Source: JADKIH01 sp031385005 (GTDB lineage Bacteria; Bacteroidota; Bacteroidia; AKYH767-A; 2013-40CM-41-45). From it: a stretch of DNA of 64,000 bases. Below, one piece after another: positions 17,666 through 25,905 of the stretch. Location: the NCBI GenBank assembly GCA_031385005.1, contig JANNBB010000029.1, positions 1-64,000 of the forward strand. The letters run 5' to 3'. How positions within the stretch are numbered: the first letter of the stretch is position 1; each line of letters starts with the position of its first letter. The translations under genes and the position numbers were made by a program. A model generated the notes under the pieces. The model was not told the DNA's origin. It ran no database searches and worked only from the letters and a program-made list of their open reading frames with translations.

Positions 17666-19063
17666 ATGTTCGTTCAACAACTTTATACCAATTGCCTGGC
17701 AGAAGCCGCTTATTACATTGAGTCAAATGGCGAAGCTGCTATCGTTGATCCGATTCGTGAAATCGATTCTTATATTGCTCTGGCCGAAAGTCGTGGAGCA
17801 AAAATTAAATATGTTTTCGAAACACATTTTCATGCTGATTTCGTTTCCGGTCACATCGACTTGGCACGCGCCACAAATGCAACTATCGTCTTTGGTCCCC
17901 TGGCAGAAACCGCATACGATGTTCATCATGCAATAGACGGCGAGGAATTTAAAGTAGGACACCTTACCATACGCGCTCTTCACACACCCGGACACACTCC
18001 TGAATCAACTTGCTATTTGTTACTCGACAACAGCTTTCAGGAATATTGCGTGTTCACCGGCGACACACTCTTCGTCGGCGACGTTGGCCGCCCCGATTTA
18101 TTGGATGGAAAAATGACAAGCGAAGAACTTGCTTCTATGCTTTATGATTCGCTTAACAATAAAATAAAAAACCTTCCAGATGAAGTGCTAGTATACCCCG
18201 CTCACGGACCCGGCTCTGCTTGTGGAAAAAATATCGGCAAAGAAACATGGAGCACTATCGGCCATCAGAAAAAATTAAATTATGCCTTGCGAGATATGAG
18301 CCGAAAAGAATTCATCGAAACGGTTACAAGCGGACTCGTGCCTCCTCCCGCATATTTTTTCGACGATGCGAGAATCAATAAGCAAGGTTACGCTGATATA
18401 AATCTGGTCATCAAAAAAAACAATAAATCTTTGTCCGCAGAGGAGTTTCGCTCAACGATAAATTCCGGCGCCACCATTCTCGATACGCGCGCTGCAGATG
18501 ATTTTGAAAAAGGATTCATTCCCGGATCCATCAACATCGGACTAAACGGCATGTTCGCCATTTGGGTCGGTACAGTTTTAGAAATTGAAAAAAAATTAGT
18601 CCTCGTTTGCGACAAAGGAAAAGAAGAAGAGTCTGTTATCCGTCTAGCCCGCGTCGGATTCGAAAACATTTCCGGTGTGCTGAACAATGGAATCGAAACA
18701 TGGACTAATGCAGGATTTCCAATCGAAACAATTTCCTCTGTCGAGCCAAATGAATTTGTCTCTCGGGTTAATTCCGGAGCTGCTGTTCTTGACGTCAGAA
18801 AACAAAGTGAAACAGAATCCGGTCATGTTAAAAATGCATTAAACATTCCGCTCGCCGACCTTGAGAAAAACACAACGCTAATTCCAAAAAACGAACCGGT
18901 CTACATACATTGCGCAGGAGGTTATCGATCGATGATTGCCTCTTCCCTGCTTCAGTCTAAGGGCTATAAAAACATCATTAATGTTCACGGCGGGTGGAAC
19001 TCCATAAAAGAAGCGGGTGTTCATGTTGCAACAGGCATTCCCGACAATACCGTTGTCGGTTAA
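17666..19063 (+). CDS. MBL-fold hydrolase with two rhodanese domains (persulfide dioxygenase-like)
   Basis: The 465-residue protein starts with a metallo-beta-lactamase domain (1-245). Metal ligands lie in ETHFHADFVSGH (H54, H56, D58), HTPGHTPES (H110), FTGDTLFVGDVGRPDLL, and YPAHGPGSACG. This ligand set is that of the ETHE1/persulfide-dioxygenase group, which uses one iron. Two rhodanese domains follow. The first (about 258-350) has LVCDKGKEEES in the active-loop position. The second (about 365-460) has a normal loop, VYIHCAGGYRS. It probably oxidises or transfers sulfane sulfur in the cytoplasm. Thioredoxin is encoded 6 bp downstream and may be the reductant. Confidence 0.85.
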   Translation: MFVQQLYTNCLAEAAYYIESNGEAAIVDPIREIDSYIALAESRGAKIKYVFETHFHADFVSGHIDLARATNATIVFGPLAETAYDVHHAIDGEEFKVGHLTIRALHTPGHTPESTCYLLLDNSFQEYCVFTGDTLFVGDVGRPDLLDGKMTSEELASMLYDSLNNKIKNLPDEVLVYPAHGPGSACGKNIGKETWSTIGHQKKLNYALRDMSRKEFIETVTSGLVPPPAYFFDDARINKQGYADINLVIKKNNKSLSAEEFRSTINSGATILDTRAADDFEKGFIPGSINIGLNGMFAIWVGTVLEIEKKLVLVCDKGKEEESVIRLARVGFENISGVLNNGIETWTNAGFPIETISSVEPNEFVSRVNSGAAVLDVRKQSETESGHVKNALNIPLADLEKNTTLIPKNEPVYIHCAGGYRSMIASSLLQSKGYKNIINVHGGWNSIKEAGVHVATGIPDNTVVG

Positions 19064-19069
19064 TTTCCT

Positions 19070-19372
19070 ATGGAAAAAACAATTGAGGAAGTCGTTTCGG
19101 TTCACCCTTTCGTGTTGGTCGATTTTTATGCTACGTGGTGCGAGCCCTGCAAATGGGTCGTTCCTGTTTTGGAAAATGTTCAGCTTCATTTCAAAGAAAA
19201 ATTATCCGTTCAAAAAATTGATGTCGACGAACATGCCGAAAGCGCTCGCGAATTAAAAATCATGAGCGTTCCAACGTTGGTTTTATTTCATCACGGAAAA
19301 GAAGTTTGGCGAATGCGCGGCTTCGACACTGCTCCAAAACTTATTCGGATTTTCGAAGAGATCATCAAATAA
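19070..19372 (+). CDS. Thioredoxin-like protein
   Basis: The 100-residue protein is of usual thioredoxin size with the active site ATWCEPCKW (C24, C27), strand VLVDFYATW before it, and the cis-proline loop MSVPTLVLF. The dipeptide between the cysteines is EP rather than the common GP, which should change the redox potential. It starts 6 bp after the MBL-rhodanese gene and is followed by a terminator-like hairpin, so the two form an operon, presumably handling persulfide. Confidence 0.85.
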   Translation: MEKTIEEVVSVHPFVLVDFYATWCEPCKWVVPVLENVQLHFKEKLSVQKIDVDEHAESARELKIMSVPTLVLFHHGKEVWRMRGFDTAPKLIRIFEEIIK

Positions 19373-19377
19373 AAAAG

Positions 19378-19412
19378 GCCGCAATCGAAGGTTTGCGGCA
19401 TTTCTTGTCTTT
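19378..19412 (+). terminator. Terminator after thioredoxin gene
   Basis: GCCGCAA (19378-19384) pairs with TTGCGGC (19393-19399) across an 8-base loop, followed by ATTTCTTGTCTTTT. It begins 6 bases after the thioredoxin stop. The T-tract is imperfect. Confidence 0.6.
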
Positions 19413-19750
19413 TCAAATTATATTATTATTTCCCAGGGAAAATTTAGTTCAAACAATAGACTACGAAATCAAATTAGAGCGTCATTAAAATTACCTGTTG
19501 AAAAGTAATCTCCATGAAAGGGCAACGAATCAAAACGTAATCAATAATCGAAGAGGTGCGAAGGCCGTCCACGCACCGCGCGGCGATGGCATCGTCAGAA
19601 GCCACAAAGAGTGGTTTAAAATCGAGCCGATGCCGGAGCTGTGCGTGGGGTCTTTTTTCTTTTGCTTACTTTTCTTTTTGGACAAGCAAAAAGAAAAGTA
19701 AGGATGCTAGTACCGAATTATGTTATGCCGGACAACAGTGAAATTATATC
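19413..19750. repeat. Intergenic element: GC-rich block plus long perfect hairpin
   Basis: The block 19540-19650 is markedly GC-rich (CCACGCACCGCGCGGCG). It is followed by a perfect 16-bp inverted repeat: 19665-19680 (CTTACTTTTCTTTTTG) pairs exactly with 19687-19702 around the loop GACAAG. Short open frames can be read here (for example one from 19498), but they end in the lysine-rich hairpin sequence and look like a dispersed intergenic element rather than protein. The hairpin may also serve as a bidirectional terminator between the thioredoxin gene and the opposing gene ending at 19751. Confidence 0.45.
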
Positions 19751-20647
19751 TTATCTCATCACATAACTTCCCGCTCCGCTTAAGTTGCCATCGATATACA
19801 CTTCTATCAAATATGTTCCTGCCGGGAATTGCTTGTCTTCCTGCTCTTCGTAATTCATACACAGGTTTTGTTTGGCTCCGGTAAATTCAAAAACCATGGT
19901 GCTCGCATACAACACCTCTTCTCCGGAAGATGTCTTGAATGTGCTCGATCCCGTACTGCGATTTCCGATTGGCTTTCCTCCCGGCTCTGTAATTTTCAGA
20001 TAAATTGTTTTCTCTCCCGTTTTTGCGATTTTGTTATCCAACACATCGAAACAAATCTCCAGCTTATGTGTTCTTTTCGAAAGCGCTGTTTCAACAAATT
20101 TTCCACTGCTCTTTCTCTTAAACGATTTTACTCTCAGATATTCTGATTTTAACACGGATGCCGTTGCAACGGTTGTCTCCAGGTTCTTCGAAAGGTTTTC
20201 AACATTGCTCGTAAGCTGCTGCTTTTCCGAAACCAATTGTTGATTAGCTATCAGCAAGGAGTCTATTCTGCCTAAATATTCGTCGCGCAACATCTGAAGG
20301 TCTGCAAGTTGTTTTTTCAACGCTTCGTTCAGCGATTTTATGTTCTTTTCACGCGATCCGATTTCCTTGATTTTCTTTGATTGCTCATCAATCTTCGCCT
20401 GGGCCTCATTAAGTAAGCTGTCGAGATTGGCGGAAATGCCACGGTATTTTTCGAGTTCGGCTTTCGTGTCGGAAAGTTCTTTTTCAACATTAACGCGCTC
20501 AACAACAAGGGTGTCTACCTTTTGTTCATAGGTGTTTACAGTCGTTGTGTGGTTGCGCCATTGATAAACGTTCAATGCGCCCGATAACATAAATAAAATA
20601 AGCCATAGCTTGTTGCTGCGCTTTGGTTCCTGATTGGTTGTTTCCAT
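19751..20647 (-). CDS. Membrane-anchored coiled-coil protein
   Basis: The 298-residue protein has a single N-terminal membrane helix (about 13-30) and a long coiled coil from about 40 to 165 (heptads such as VEKELSDTKAELEKYRG and LSEKQQL-like segments). A C-terminal beta-rich domain (175-298) contains SFKRKSSGKFVETALSK and a YLKITEPGGKPIG strand. The protein ends in GTYLIEVYIDGNLSGAGSYV, which reads like an Ig-like fold. The likely topology is cytoplasmic N-terminus with a periplasmic coiled coil and beta domain. Similar proteins are widespread in Bacteroidota without a known role. It is transcribed alone and divergently from rnr. Confidence 0.7.
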   Translation of the reverse strand: METTNQEPKRSNKLWLILFMLSGALNVYQWRNHTTTVNTYEQKVDTLVVERVNVEKELSDTKAELEKYRGISANLDSLLNEAQAKIDEQSKKIKEIGSREKNIKSLNEALKKQLADLQMLRDEYLGRIDSLLIANQQLVSEKQQLTSNVENLSKNLETTVATASVLKSEYLRVKSFKRKSSGKFVETALSKRTHKLEICFDVLDNKIAKTGEKTIYLKITEPGGKPIGNRSTGSSTFKTSSGEEVLYASTMVFEFTGAKQNLCMNYEEQEDKQFPAGTYLIEVYIDGNLSGAGSYVMR

Positions 20648-20922
20648 TATATTCTGCTATTTAAAATGTTTAACGGTGGTAAAATTAGAATTTTTTTGAT
20701 AGTAGGGCTTTGTTCCGGTTAATTATTAGGATGTCTTTTTAGAAAATTGATTGAATTTTGGGTTCGAAATTCAATTTACCCGAACAAGTTGCTATTCTGA
20801 ACGATTGCTAACCGGCAATTGTTACTAACGATGATTAAAATATTAAATTGTTGATGTTTATTGTAATCAACGGATACTACTTTTATGGTTATTAACAAGC
20901 GAGCCCCGGTGGTTCAAAAACT

Positions 20923-23247
20923 ATGAGTAAAAAAAATAAAAATGACGATGCCACAAGAACTTTTTTAATCGGCGAAGTTTACAAGGTTCTTAACAATCAT
21001 CCGCATAAAACATTCAACTACAAACAACTTACACGCTCCGTCAAGCCGGGCTTCGTTGCTTTTGCAGAAGAAAATCCCGGACTTAAAATAGACGCCGAGG
21101 CCATCGAAGGAAATCTGAAAACGGAAGTCGTTTTCATCCTCGGCGAGCTTCACGACAGAGGAGAGGTCATCGAAGTTGATTACGGCAAATTCAAACTCAA
21201 GCCCAAGCAGGCTTATATGGAGGGCGTGATCGATATTACCTCCAGCGGCGCCGCTTACATTCTTAGCGAAACAAATGAAGACGACATTTTTATTGCTCCT
21301 AAAAATGTGAAGAATGCCTTGCACGGCGATCGGGTAAAAATTTATCTCCTCGCCCGTCATAAACACAAGCGTCTCGAAGGCGAAGTTGTCGAAATAGTAA
21401 AACGGGCAAAGACAGAATTTGCCGGCACCATTCAGCTCTCCGGAAAATATGCCTTTGTTGTTCCGGATAGCTCGAAAATGCTTGTCGATATCTTTATTCC
21501 TCAACACCTTATCAACGAGGCCAAGCACGGACAAAAAGTAATTGCAGAAATCTCTGATTGGCCAAAGGGGGCAAAAAATCCGATTGGTAAAATCACTCAG
21601 CTTCTCGGATGGCCGGGCGATAACGATGTAGAGATGAATTCCATACTCTCCGAATATGGTTTCCCTTTACATTTTCCGGCTCGCGTAGAAGAGGAGGCCA
21701 AATCTATTCCCGAAATTATTCCCGAAGACGAAATTAAAAAGCGTCGTGATTTCAGGAATATTACCACATTCACCATCGACCCTGCCGATGCAAAGGATTT
21801 TGATGATGCCCTATCTATACTCAAACTCGAAAACGGAAACTGGGAAATTGGTGTTCATATCGCCGATGTTTCTCATTATGTAAGGCCGTCTACCCAACTC
21901 GATAAAGAGGCTTACTTCCGGGCGACTTCTGTCTATCTCGTCGATCGCGTAATTCCCATGCTTCCCGAAAAACTTTCGAATGGCGTTTGTTCTTTACGCC
22001 CTCACGAAGATAAGTTGTGTTTTTCGGCTGTCTTCGAAATGAATGAAAACGCTGAAGTGATTAAAAAATGGTATGGAAAAACGATTATTCATAGCGATCA
22101 TCGGTTCAGCTACGAACAAGCTCAGGAAGTAATAGAAACCGGACAAGGTCCTCTTACAGAAGAAATATTAAAGATGGATGTGCTTGCAAAAATACTTCGC
22201 AAGGAGCGTTTCAAAAATGGTGCTATTGCTTTTGAAAAAGTAGAAGTGCGTTTCAAACTAGATGAAAAAGGAAAACCCCTTGGTGTTTATCTCAAAGAAA
22301 GCAAAGACGCCAATAAACTTATCGAAGAATTCATGTTGCTTGCCAACCGTTCCGTTGCCGAATATGCGGGACGCAAACACGCTGTCCTTTCAGAAGGAAA
22401 AAAGAAAAACAACAATCAGGAAGAGGCGGAAACGATGCGTGTAGAAAAAAAACCTTTTGTCTATCGCATCCACGATGCACCATTAAGCGATAAGCTCGAA
22501 AACTTTGCCGCCTTCGCGGGAAAGTTTGGTTACAAAATAAAAACCGGTAACGACCGCGAAATCTCCAGCTCTTTAAACGGGCTCATGAAAGATCTCCGCG
22601 GAAAAAAAGAACAAAACGTACTCGAACAACTTGCCGTTCGCACCATGTCGAAAGCCATTTACACGACGGACAACGTCGGTCACTACGGACTCGCTTTCGA
22701 TTTCTATACACACTTCACTTCTCCTATTCGTCGCTTTCCGGATATACTCGTTCATCGTCTGCTCGAATTTTATCTCGCCGGAAAATCCGGTGTAGATCTC
22801 GAGCTTTTAGAGGAACAATGTAAACACAGCACCCAAATGGAAATCAAGGCCTCCGAAGCCGAGCGCGCATCCATCAAATACAAGCAGGTTGAATTCATGC
22901 AGGATAAAATCGGCGAAACATTCGACGGACTCATTTCCGGCGTTACCGAATGGGGCTTGTATGTGGAAATCATCGAAAACAAATGTGAAGGCATGGTTCG
23001 CCTCCGCGACCTCGACGACGATTTTTATGAATTCGACGACACCAACTACTGCGTTATCGGCACACGCACCAAACGTAAATACACGCTTGGTGATGCGGTA
23101 AAAATTCAGGTTATGCGTTGCGATCTTCTCAGAAAGCAAATGGACTTCAAAATAATTACCGATGGAGCACCGGTGCCGGCTTCATCTCCCGCAAGAGATA
23201 ATAGAAAAGGAGGAGATAAGCGGTTCGGGGGGAAGAGAAGGTATTGA
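20923..23247 (+). CDS. rnr: Ribonuclease R
   Basis: The 774-residue 3'-5' exoribonuclease has the domain order N-terminal winged-helix region (about 8-70), cold-shock domains (about 75-235), and catalytic RNB domain (about 270-600). The RNB metal-binding stretch is TIDPADAKDFDDALS, with the FTSPIRRFPDILVHR motif further on. An S1 domain (about 660-745, FDGLISGVTEWGLYVEI) and a basic Gly/Lys/Arg tail follow. It degrades structured RNA and acts in mRNA, rRNA and tmRNA quality control. The length fits the family. It stands alone, with 275 bp upstream. Confidence 0.93.
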   Translation: MSKKNKNDDATRTFLIGEVYKVLNNHPHKTFNYKQLTRSVKPGFVAFAEENPGLKIDAEAIEGNLKTEVVFILGELHDRGEVIEVDYGKFKLKPKQAYMEGVIDITSSGAAYILSETNEDDIFIAPKNVKNALHGDRVKIYLLARHKHKRLEGEVVEIVKRAKTEFAGTIQLSGKYAFVVPDSSKMLVDIFIPQHLINEAKHGQKVIAEISDWPKGAKNPIGKITQLLGWPGDNDVEMNSILSEYGFPLHFPARVEEEAKSIPEIIPEDEIKKRRDFRNITTFTIDPADAKDFDDALSILKLENGNWEIGVHIADVSHYVRPSTQLDKEAYFRATSVYLVDRVIPMLPEKLSNGVCSLRPHEDKLCFSAVFEMNENAEVIKKWYGKTIIHSDHRFSYEQAQEVIETGQGPLTEEILKMDVLAKILRKERFKNGAIAFEKVEVRFKLDEKGKPLGVYLKESKDANKLIEEFMLLANRSVAEYAGRKHAVLSEGKKKNNNQEEAETMRVEKKPFVYRIHDAPLSDKLENFAAFAGKFGYKIKTGNDREISSSLNGLMKDLRGKKEQNVLEQLAVRTMSKAIYTTDNVGHYGLAFDFYTHFTSPIRRFPDILVHRLLEFYLAGKSGVDLELLEEQCKHSTQMEIKASEAERASIKYKQVEFMQDKIGETFDGLISGVTEWGLYVEIIENKCEGMVRLRDLDDDFYEFDDTNYCVIGTRTKRKYTLGDAVKIQVMRCDLLRKQMDFKIITDGAPVPASSPARDNRKGGDKRFGGKRRY

Positions 23248-23532
23248 ATTTGTGAAGGGGTGAAGTGGGGGTTTTTTGGGGTGCAGGAGATAAGTGGTTT
23301 ATTGAAGGGGGTATTATTCTTTCGTATATGTTGGTGTTAGCGGAAATGGCAGGGGGACAGTGCAAACTTGAACGGTAGTACTAAAAATGGACGACAAATT
23401 GCCAACGCTTCGCAAAATTAAAAGAGCTGCAACGCCTCCCAAATGCCGACACAAATTGCAGCACATTTTATTTTGCCCAACCGCACAATAAACAAGCTTT
23501 ATGGCACAATCAAGACAAACTGATGCCTTATT
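23248..23532. repeat. Left boundary of accessory cassette region with direct repeats P1 and Q1
   Basis: No gene is present. Two short sequences recur 2.2-2.4 kb downstream, after the RloA/RloB pair. P1 at 23351-23370 (AGGGGGACAGTGCAAACTTG) matches P2 at 25714-25731. Q1 at 23456-23489 (GCACATTTTATTTT core followed by CCAACCGCACAAT) matches Q2 at 25638-25672 at about 30 of 35 positions. All are in the same orientation. They bracket RloA/RloB and suggest that the pair moved as a unit. Confidence 0.55.
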
Positions 23533-23564
23533 TTGCTGTTTTATAAAAATAAACCTTATATTTG
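23533..23564 (+). promoter_or_regulatory. Promoter of the RloA/RloB operon
   Basis: TTG at 23533-23535 is followed after 21 bases by TATATTTG (23557-23564), the Bacteroidota promoter pattern. Transcription would start near 23571, which supports the ATG at 23593 and rules out the upstream in-frame ATG near 23533. Confidence 0.7.
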
Positions 23565-23592
23565 CAAAATATTTTCAAAAACGACATTTATT

Positions 23593-24903
23593 ATGCTTAT
23601 ACAGTTCTCAATAAGAAACTTTAAGACCTTCAAAGAAAAGACGGTCTTAAATATGGTGGCATCTAGCTACGACAAGTCCACAAGAGAGAAAGAAAATGTC
23701 ACTCGACAGAATGACTTCAACTTACGGTTATTGAAAAGCTCTGTGATATTTGGTGCAAACGCCAGTGGAAAAACTAAATTCATAGAAGGACTGATGTTCA
23801 TGAAACAGTTTGTCATTCGTTCCTCAAAAGACAGTCAAAAAGGTGAACCAATTGAAGTAGTACCATTTAAACTTCAAACTGATTCAGAAAAGGATTCAAG
23901 CGAGTTTGAAGTGATTTTTCTTTATAAAAAAGAAATGTTCAGATATGGCTTTGAAGTAACTAATGAAAGAGTTGTTTCAGAATGGCTATACCATCGTCCT
24001 AAAACCAAGGAGGTAGAAATCTTTTATCGTGATAAACAAAAGTTTGAAATTCATAACAGAAATTTCAGCAAAGGAGCAACACTTATTAAGGAAAAGTTAA
24101 TTCGTGATAATGCCCTGTTGATTTCTGTTGCAGGACAATTCAATGATAAAATTGCCGGAAAAGTGATTGAGTGGTTCAAAGGATTTAAAACAATTTCTGG
24201 CTTAGACGAAAGTGGATATAAAGGATTTACTATGGGTAGAACTAAAGACCCTAAACATAGGGCTAAAATACTTGAGTTATTAAAAGTAGCAGACCTCGGT
24301 ATTCAGGACATTTCACTTGAAATTCTTGATGTTAATAAACTACCAAAAGATATGCCACAGGAATTGAAGGACATTATTTCCAAAAAAATGAAAGATGAGG
24401 ATGCCGAATTTATTTCAGATGTTCTTACAACTCACAAAAAATTTGACAGCAACAAGAAACATATTGGAGACATCAAGTTTTCTATGGATGAAGAAGAATC
24501 ATCTGGAACTCGAAAATTCTTTTACTTGACTGGTCCAGTTTTGGATTCACTTGAAAATGGAAATGTGTTGATTGTTGATGAACTTGATTCTAAACTTCAC
24601 CCCAACCTTGTTTGCAAATTAGTTTCGCTTTTTAATTCAGTAGAACATAATCCGAACAATGCTCAATTAATTTTCAATACTCACGATACAAACTTGTTAG
24701 GTTCAGGTTTATTCCGCAGAGACCAAATTTGGTTTACTGAAAAAGACAGAATTGGAGTTTCAAAATTATTTTCTCTTGCTGATTTTGCTGTTCGGAAGAA
24801 TGAAAATTTTGAGAATAATTATATTGAAGGCAAGTATGGAGCAATTCCATATTTGAATGCATTTGAAAATCTTTTTAACTTCAAAAAACTGCCGAATAAT
24901 TAA
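23593..24903 (+). CDS. RloA/AbiLi-like AAA ATPase
   Basis: The 436-residue protein is an ABC/SMC-type AAA ATPase. It opens with the typical FSIRNFKTFKEKT strand-turn, and its Walker A is GANASGKT (residues 54-61). An ABC-signature-like segment is SSGTRKFF, Walker B is NVLIVDELDSKLHP (D329-E330), and the H-loop is in FNTHDTNLL. This is the AAA_15/AAA_21 type found in OLD-like, RloA and AbiLi proteins. It is paired with a RloB-type TOPRIM-like protein one base downstream, the arrangement of RloAB and the AbiL abortive-infection system. It likely senses phage infection and controls the partner nuclease. The start is chosen from promoter position and family alignment. Confidence 0.85.
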   Translation: MLIQFSIRNFKTFKEKTVLNMVASSYDKSTREKENVTRQNDFNLRLLKSSVIFGANASGKTKFIEGLMFMKQFVIRSSKDSQKGEPIEVVPFKLQTDSEKDSSEFEVIFLYKKEMFRYGFEVTNERVVSEWLYHRPKTKEVEIFYRDKQKFEIHNRNFSKGATLIKEKLIRDNALLISVAGQFNDKIAGKVIEWFKGFKTISGLDESGYKGFTMGRTKDPKHRAKILELLKVADLGIQDISLEILDVNKLPKDMPQELKDIISKKMKDEDAEFISDVLTTHKKFDSNKKHIGDIKFSMDEEESSGTRKFFYLTGPVLDSLENGNVLIVDELDSKLHPNLVCKLVSLFNSVEHNPNNAQLIFNTHDTNLLGSGLFRRDQIWFTEKDRIGVSKLFSLADFAVRKNENFENNYIEGKYGAIPYLNAFENLFNFKKLPNN

Positions 24904-24904
24904 A

Positions 24905-25627
24905 ATGAAAAATAAGAAAGCAGGTCAAATTGAAGCTAAAGAAAAACATCTTGCTTTAATTAATGCAACTAAAAAAAGAAGACGAGAAGAACCAATTTTA
25001 GAAAGAGGTAAGCCAACAAAAAAAGAGAAGCCGACTATTCTGATTGTTTGTGAAGGTAAGAATACTGAACCAAGTTATTTTGAGCAGTTCAAATTATCAT
25101 TAGCTACTATCAAAACAGTAGGTAAAGGATTTAATACGGTTTCATTAGTTAAGCAAGCTATAGCTTTGAGCAAGAATGGTAATTATGAAAAAGTTTGGTG
25201 TGTATTTGATGCTGACCCAAAACCAGACAATCCAAAGCAGTCACAAAATTTTAATGCCGCTGTGAAAATGGCGACAGCCAAGGGTTTTGGTGTTGCTTAC
25301 TCAAACCAAGCATTTGAATATTGGCTTATACTACACTTTGAAGACCATCAAGGCGGTTCAATGAACCGAAGTGATTACGATAAGAAAATCAATTCCTACA
25401 TTAAAAAGTTAGGAGCAAATTTTGATGGAAATGGTGATAAAATTGTAACAGAGGATTTTTTTGATTTGCTTATGGCAATTGATGAGAAAGCAAAAACTGA
25501 AAGAATCGTCTTAGCTATAGAAAGAGCAAGTAAAATTCATACAAAATGTAAACATAAAGTTCCATCAGAAAGAGAGTCATCAACAACAGTATTTGAACTT
25601 GTAAAAGAACTTATTAGCTATCAATAA
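24905..25627 (+). CDS. RloB/AbiLii-like TOPRIM-fold protein
   Basis: The 240-residue protein has a basic N-terminal tail (1-42). A RloB-family domain follows, with the acidic metal site spread over ILIVCEGKNTEPSYFEQF (E50) and VWCVFDADPKPDN (D102, D104), plus the family hallmark SNQAFEYWLILHF (about 133-145). RloB is a TOPRIM-related putative nuclease and the effector partner of RloA-type ATPases. The gene starts one base after the ATPase stop (TAAAATG), so expression is coupled. The ATG at 24905 is chosen over one at 24857 because the earlier start lies inside the ATPase gene and adds no family sequence. Confidence 0.85.
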   Translation: MKNKKAGQIEAKEKHLALINATKKRRREEPILERGKPTKKEKPTILIVCEGKNTEPSYFEQFKLSLATIKTVGKGFNTVSLVKQAIALSKNGNYEKVWCVFDADPKPDNPKQSQNFNAAVKMATAKGFGVAYSNQAFEYWLILHFEDHQGGSMNRSDYDKKINSYIKKLGANFDGNGDKIVTEDFFDLLMAIDEKAKTERIVLAIERASKIHTKCKHKVPSERESSTTVFELVKELISYQ

Positions 25628-25637
25628 ATCAACGCAT

Positions 25638-25731
25638 TTGCAAGCACATTTTATTTTTTCCAATCACACAATGCCAGCTCTAAAAAATAAAAAGAGCTTG
25701 CAAGCAAACGCACAGGGAGAGTGCAAACTTG
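25638..25731 (+). repeat. Right-hand direct repeats Q2 and P2 after RloA/RloB
   Basis: Q2 (25638-25672) and P2 (25714-25731) are same-direction copies of Q1 and P1 found before the operon. Q2 begins 11 bases after the RloB stop codon. Between Q2 and P2 lies AAGAGCTTGCAAGCAAACGC, which contains the palindrome GCTTGCAAGC. The order is P1-Q1-rloA-rloB-Q2-P2, with all copies pointing the same way. Confidence 0.5.
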
Positions 25732-25765
25732 GCACGACAGACCTTCGACCGAAAAGAGCCACATC

Positions 25766-25897
25766 CGCTAACACGGGTTTGGCAAAAGTGGCGGTTCAAT
25801 GCTCCGCAGACACATTTGTGGTTAATCAAAGTTTGGTTCTCCGCATCAACATTTGTGGTGAAAATCGCCACCTTCGCCAAGCCCGAAAACGCTAACA
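25766..25897. repeat. Palindromic cassette-junction element A
   Basis: A left arm at 25774-25796 and a right arm at 25863-25885 are reverse complements at 19 of 23 positions (CGGGTTTGGC ... GCCAAGCCCG). The arms are flanked by identical 8-bp direct repeats CGCTAACA at 25766-25773 and 25890-25897. The 66-base centre holds two copies of a CTCCGCA-N3-ACATTTGTGGT unit. From arm to arm the element is 112 bp, nearly the same as element C (111 bp). The VanW gene starts nine bases after its right edge. The structure resembles a folded recombination site, although the classical attC end consensus is not met. Confidence 0.6.
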
Positions 25898-25905
25898 GTA
25901 ATTTT

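Noticed and set aside
19498..19741. Two short plus-strand frames rich in Lys and Phe
   Set aside because: They run into the perfect hairpin and have no domain or start context; treated as part of an intergenic element.
23533..23592. Earlier start for the RloA-like ATPase
   Set aside because: The promoter -7 box (23557-23564) lies inside this segment, so a transcript would begin downstream of it.
25766..25897. Classical integron attC site
   Set aside because: The ends are direct CGCTAACA repeats and do not give the inverted RYYYAAC/GTTRRRY core; only the overall palindrome is attC-like.
25729..25905. N-terminal extension of the VanW gene
   Set aside because: It reads straight through palindromic element A in one frame; its residues are those of the repeat, and the family match begins after the ATG at 25906.
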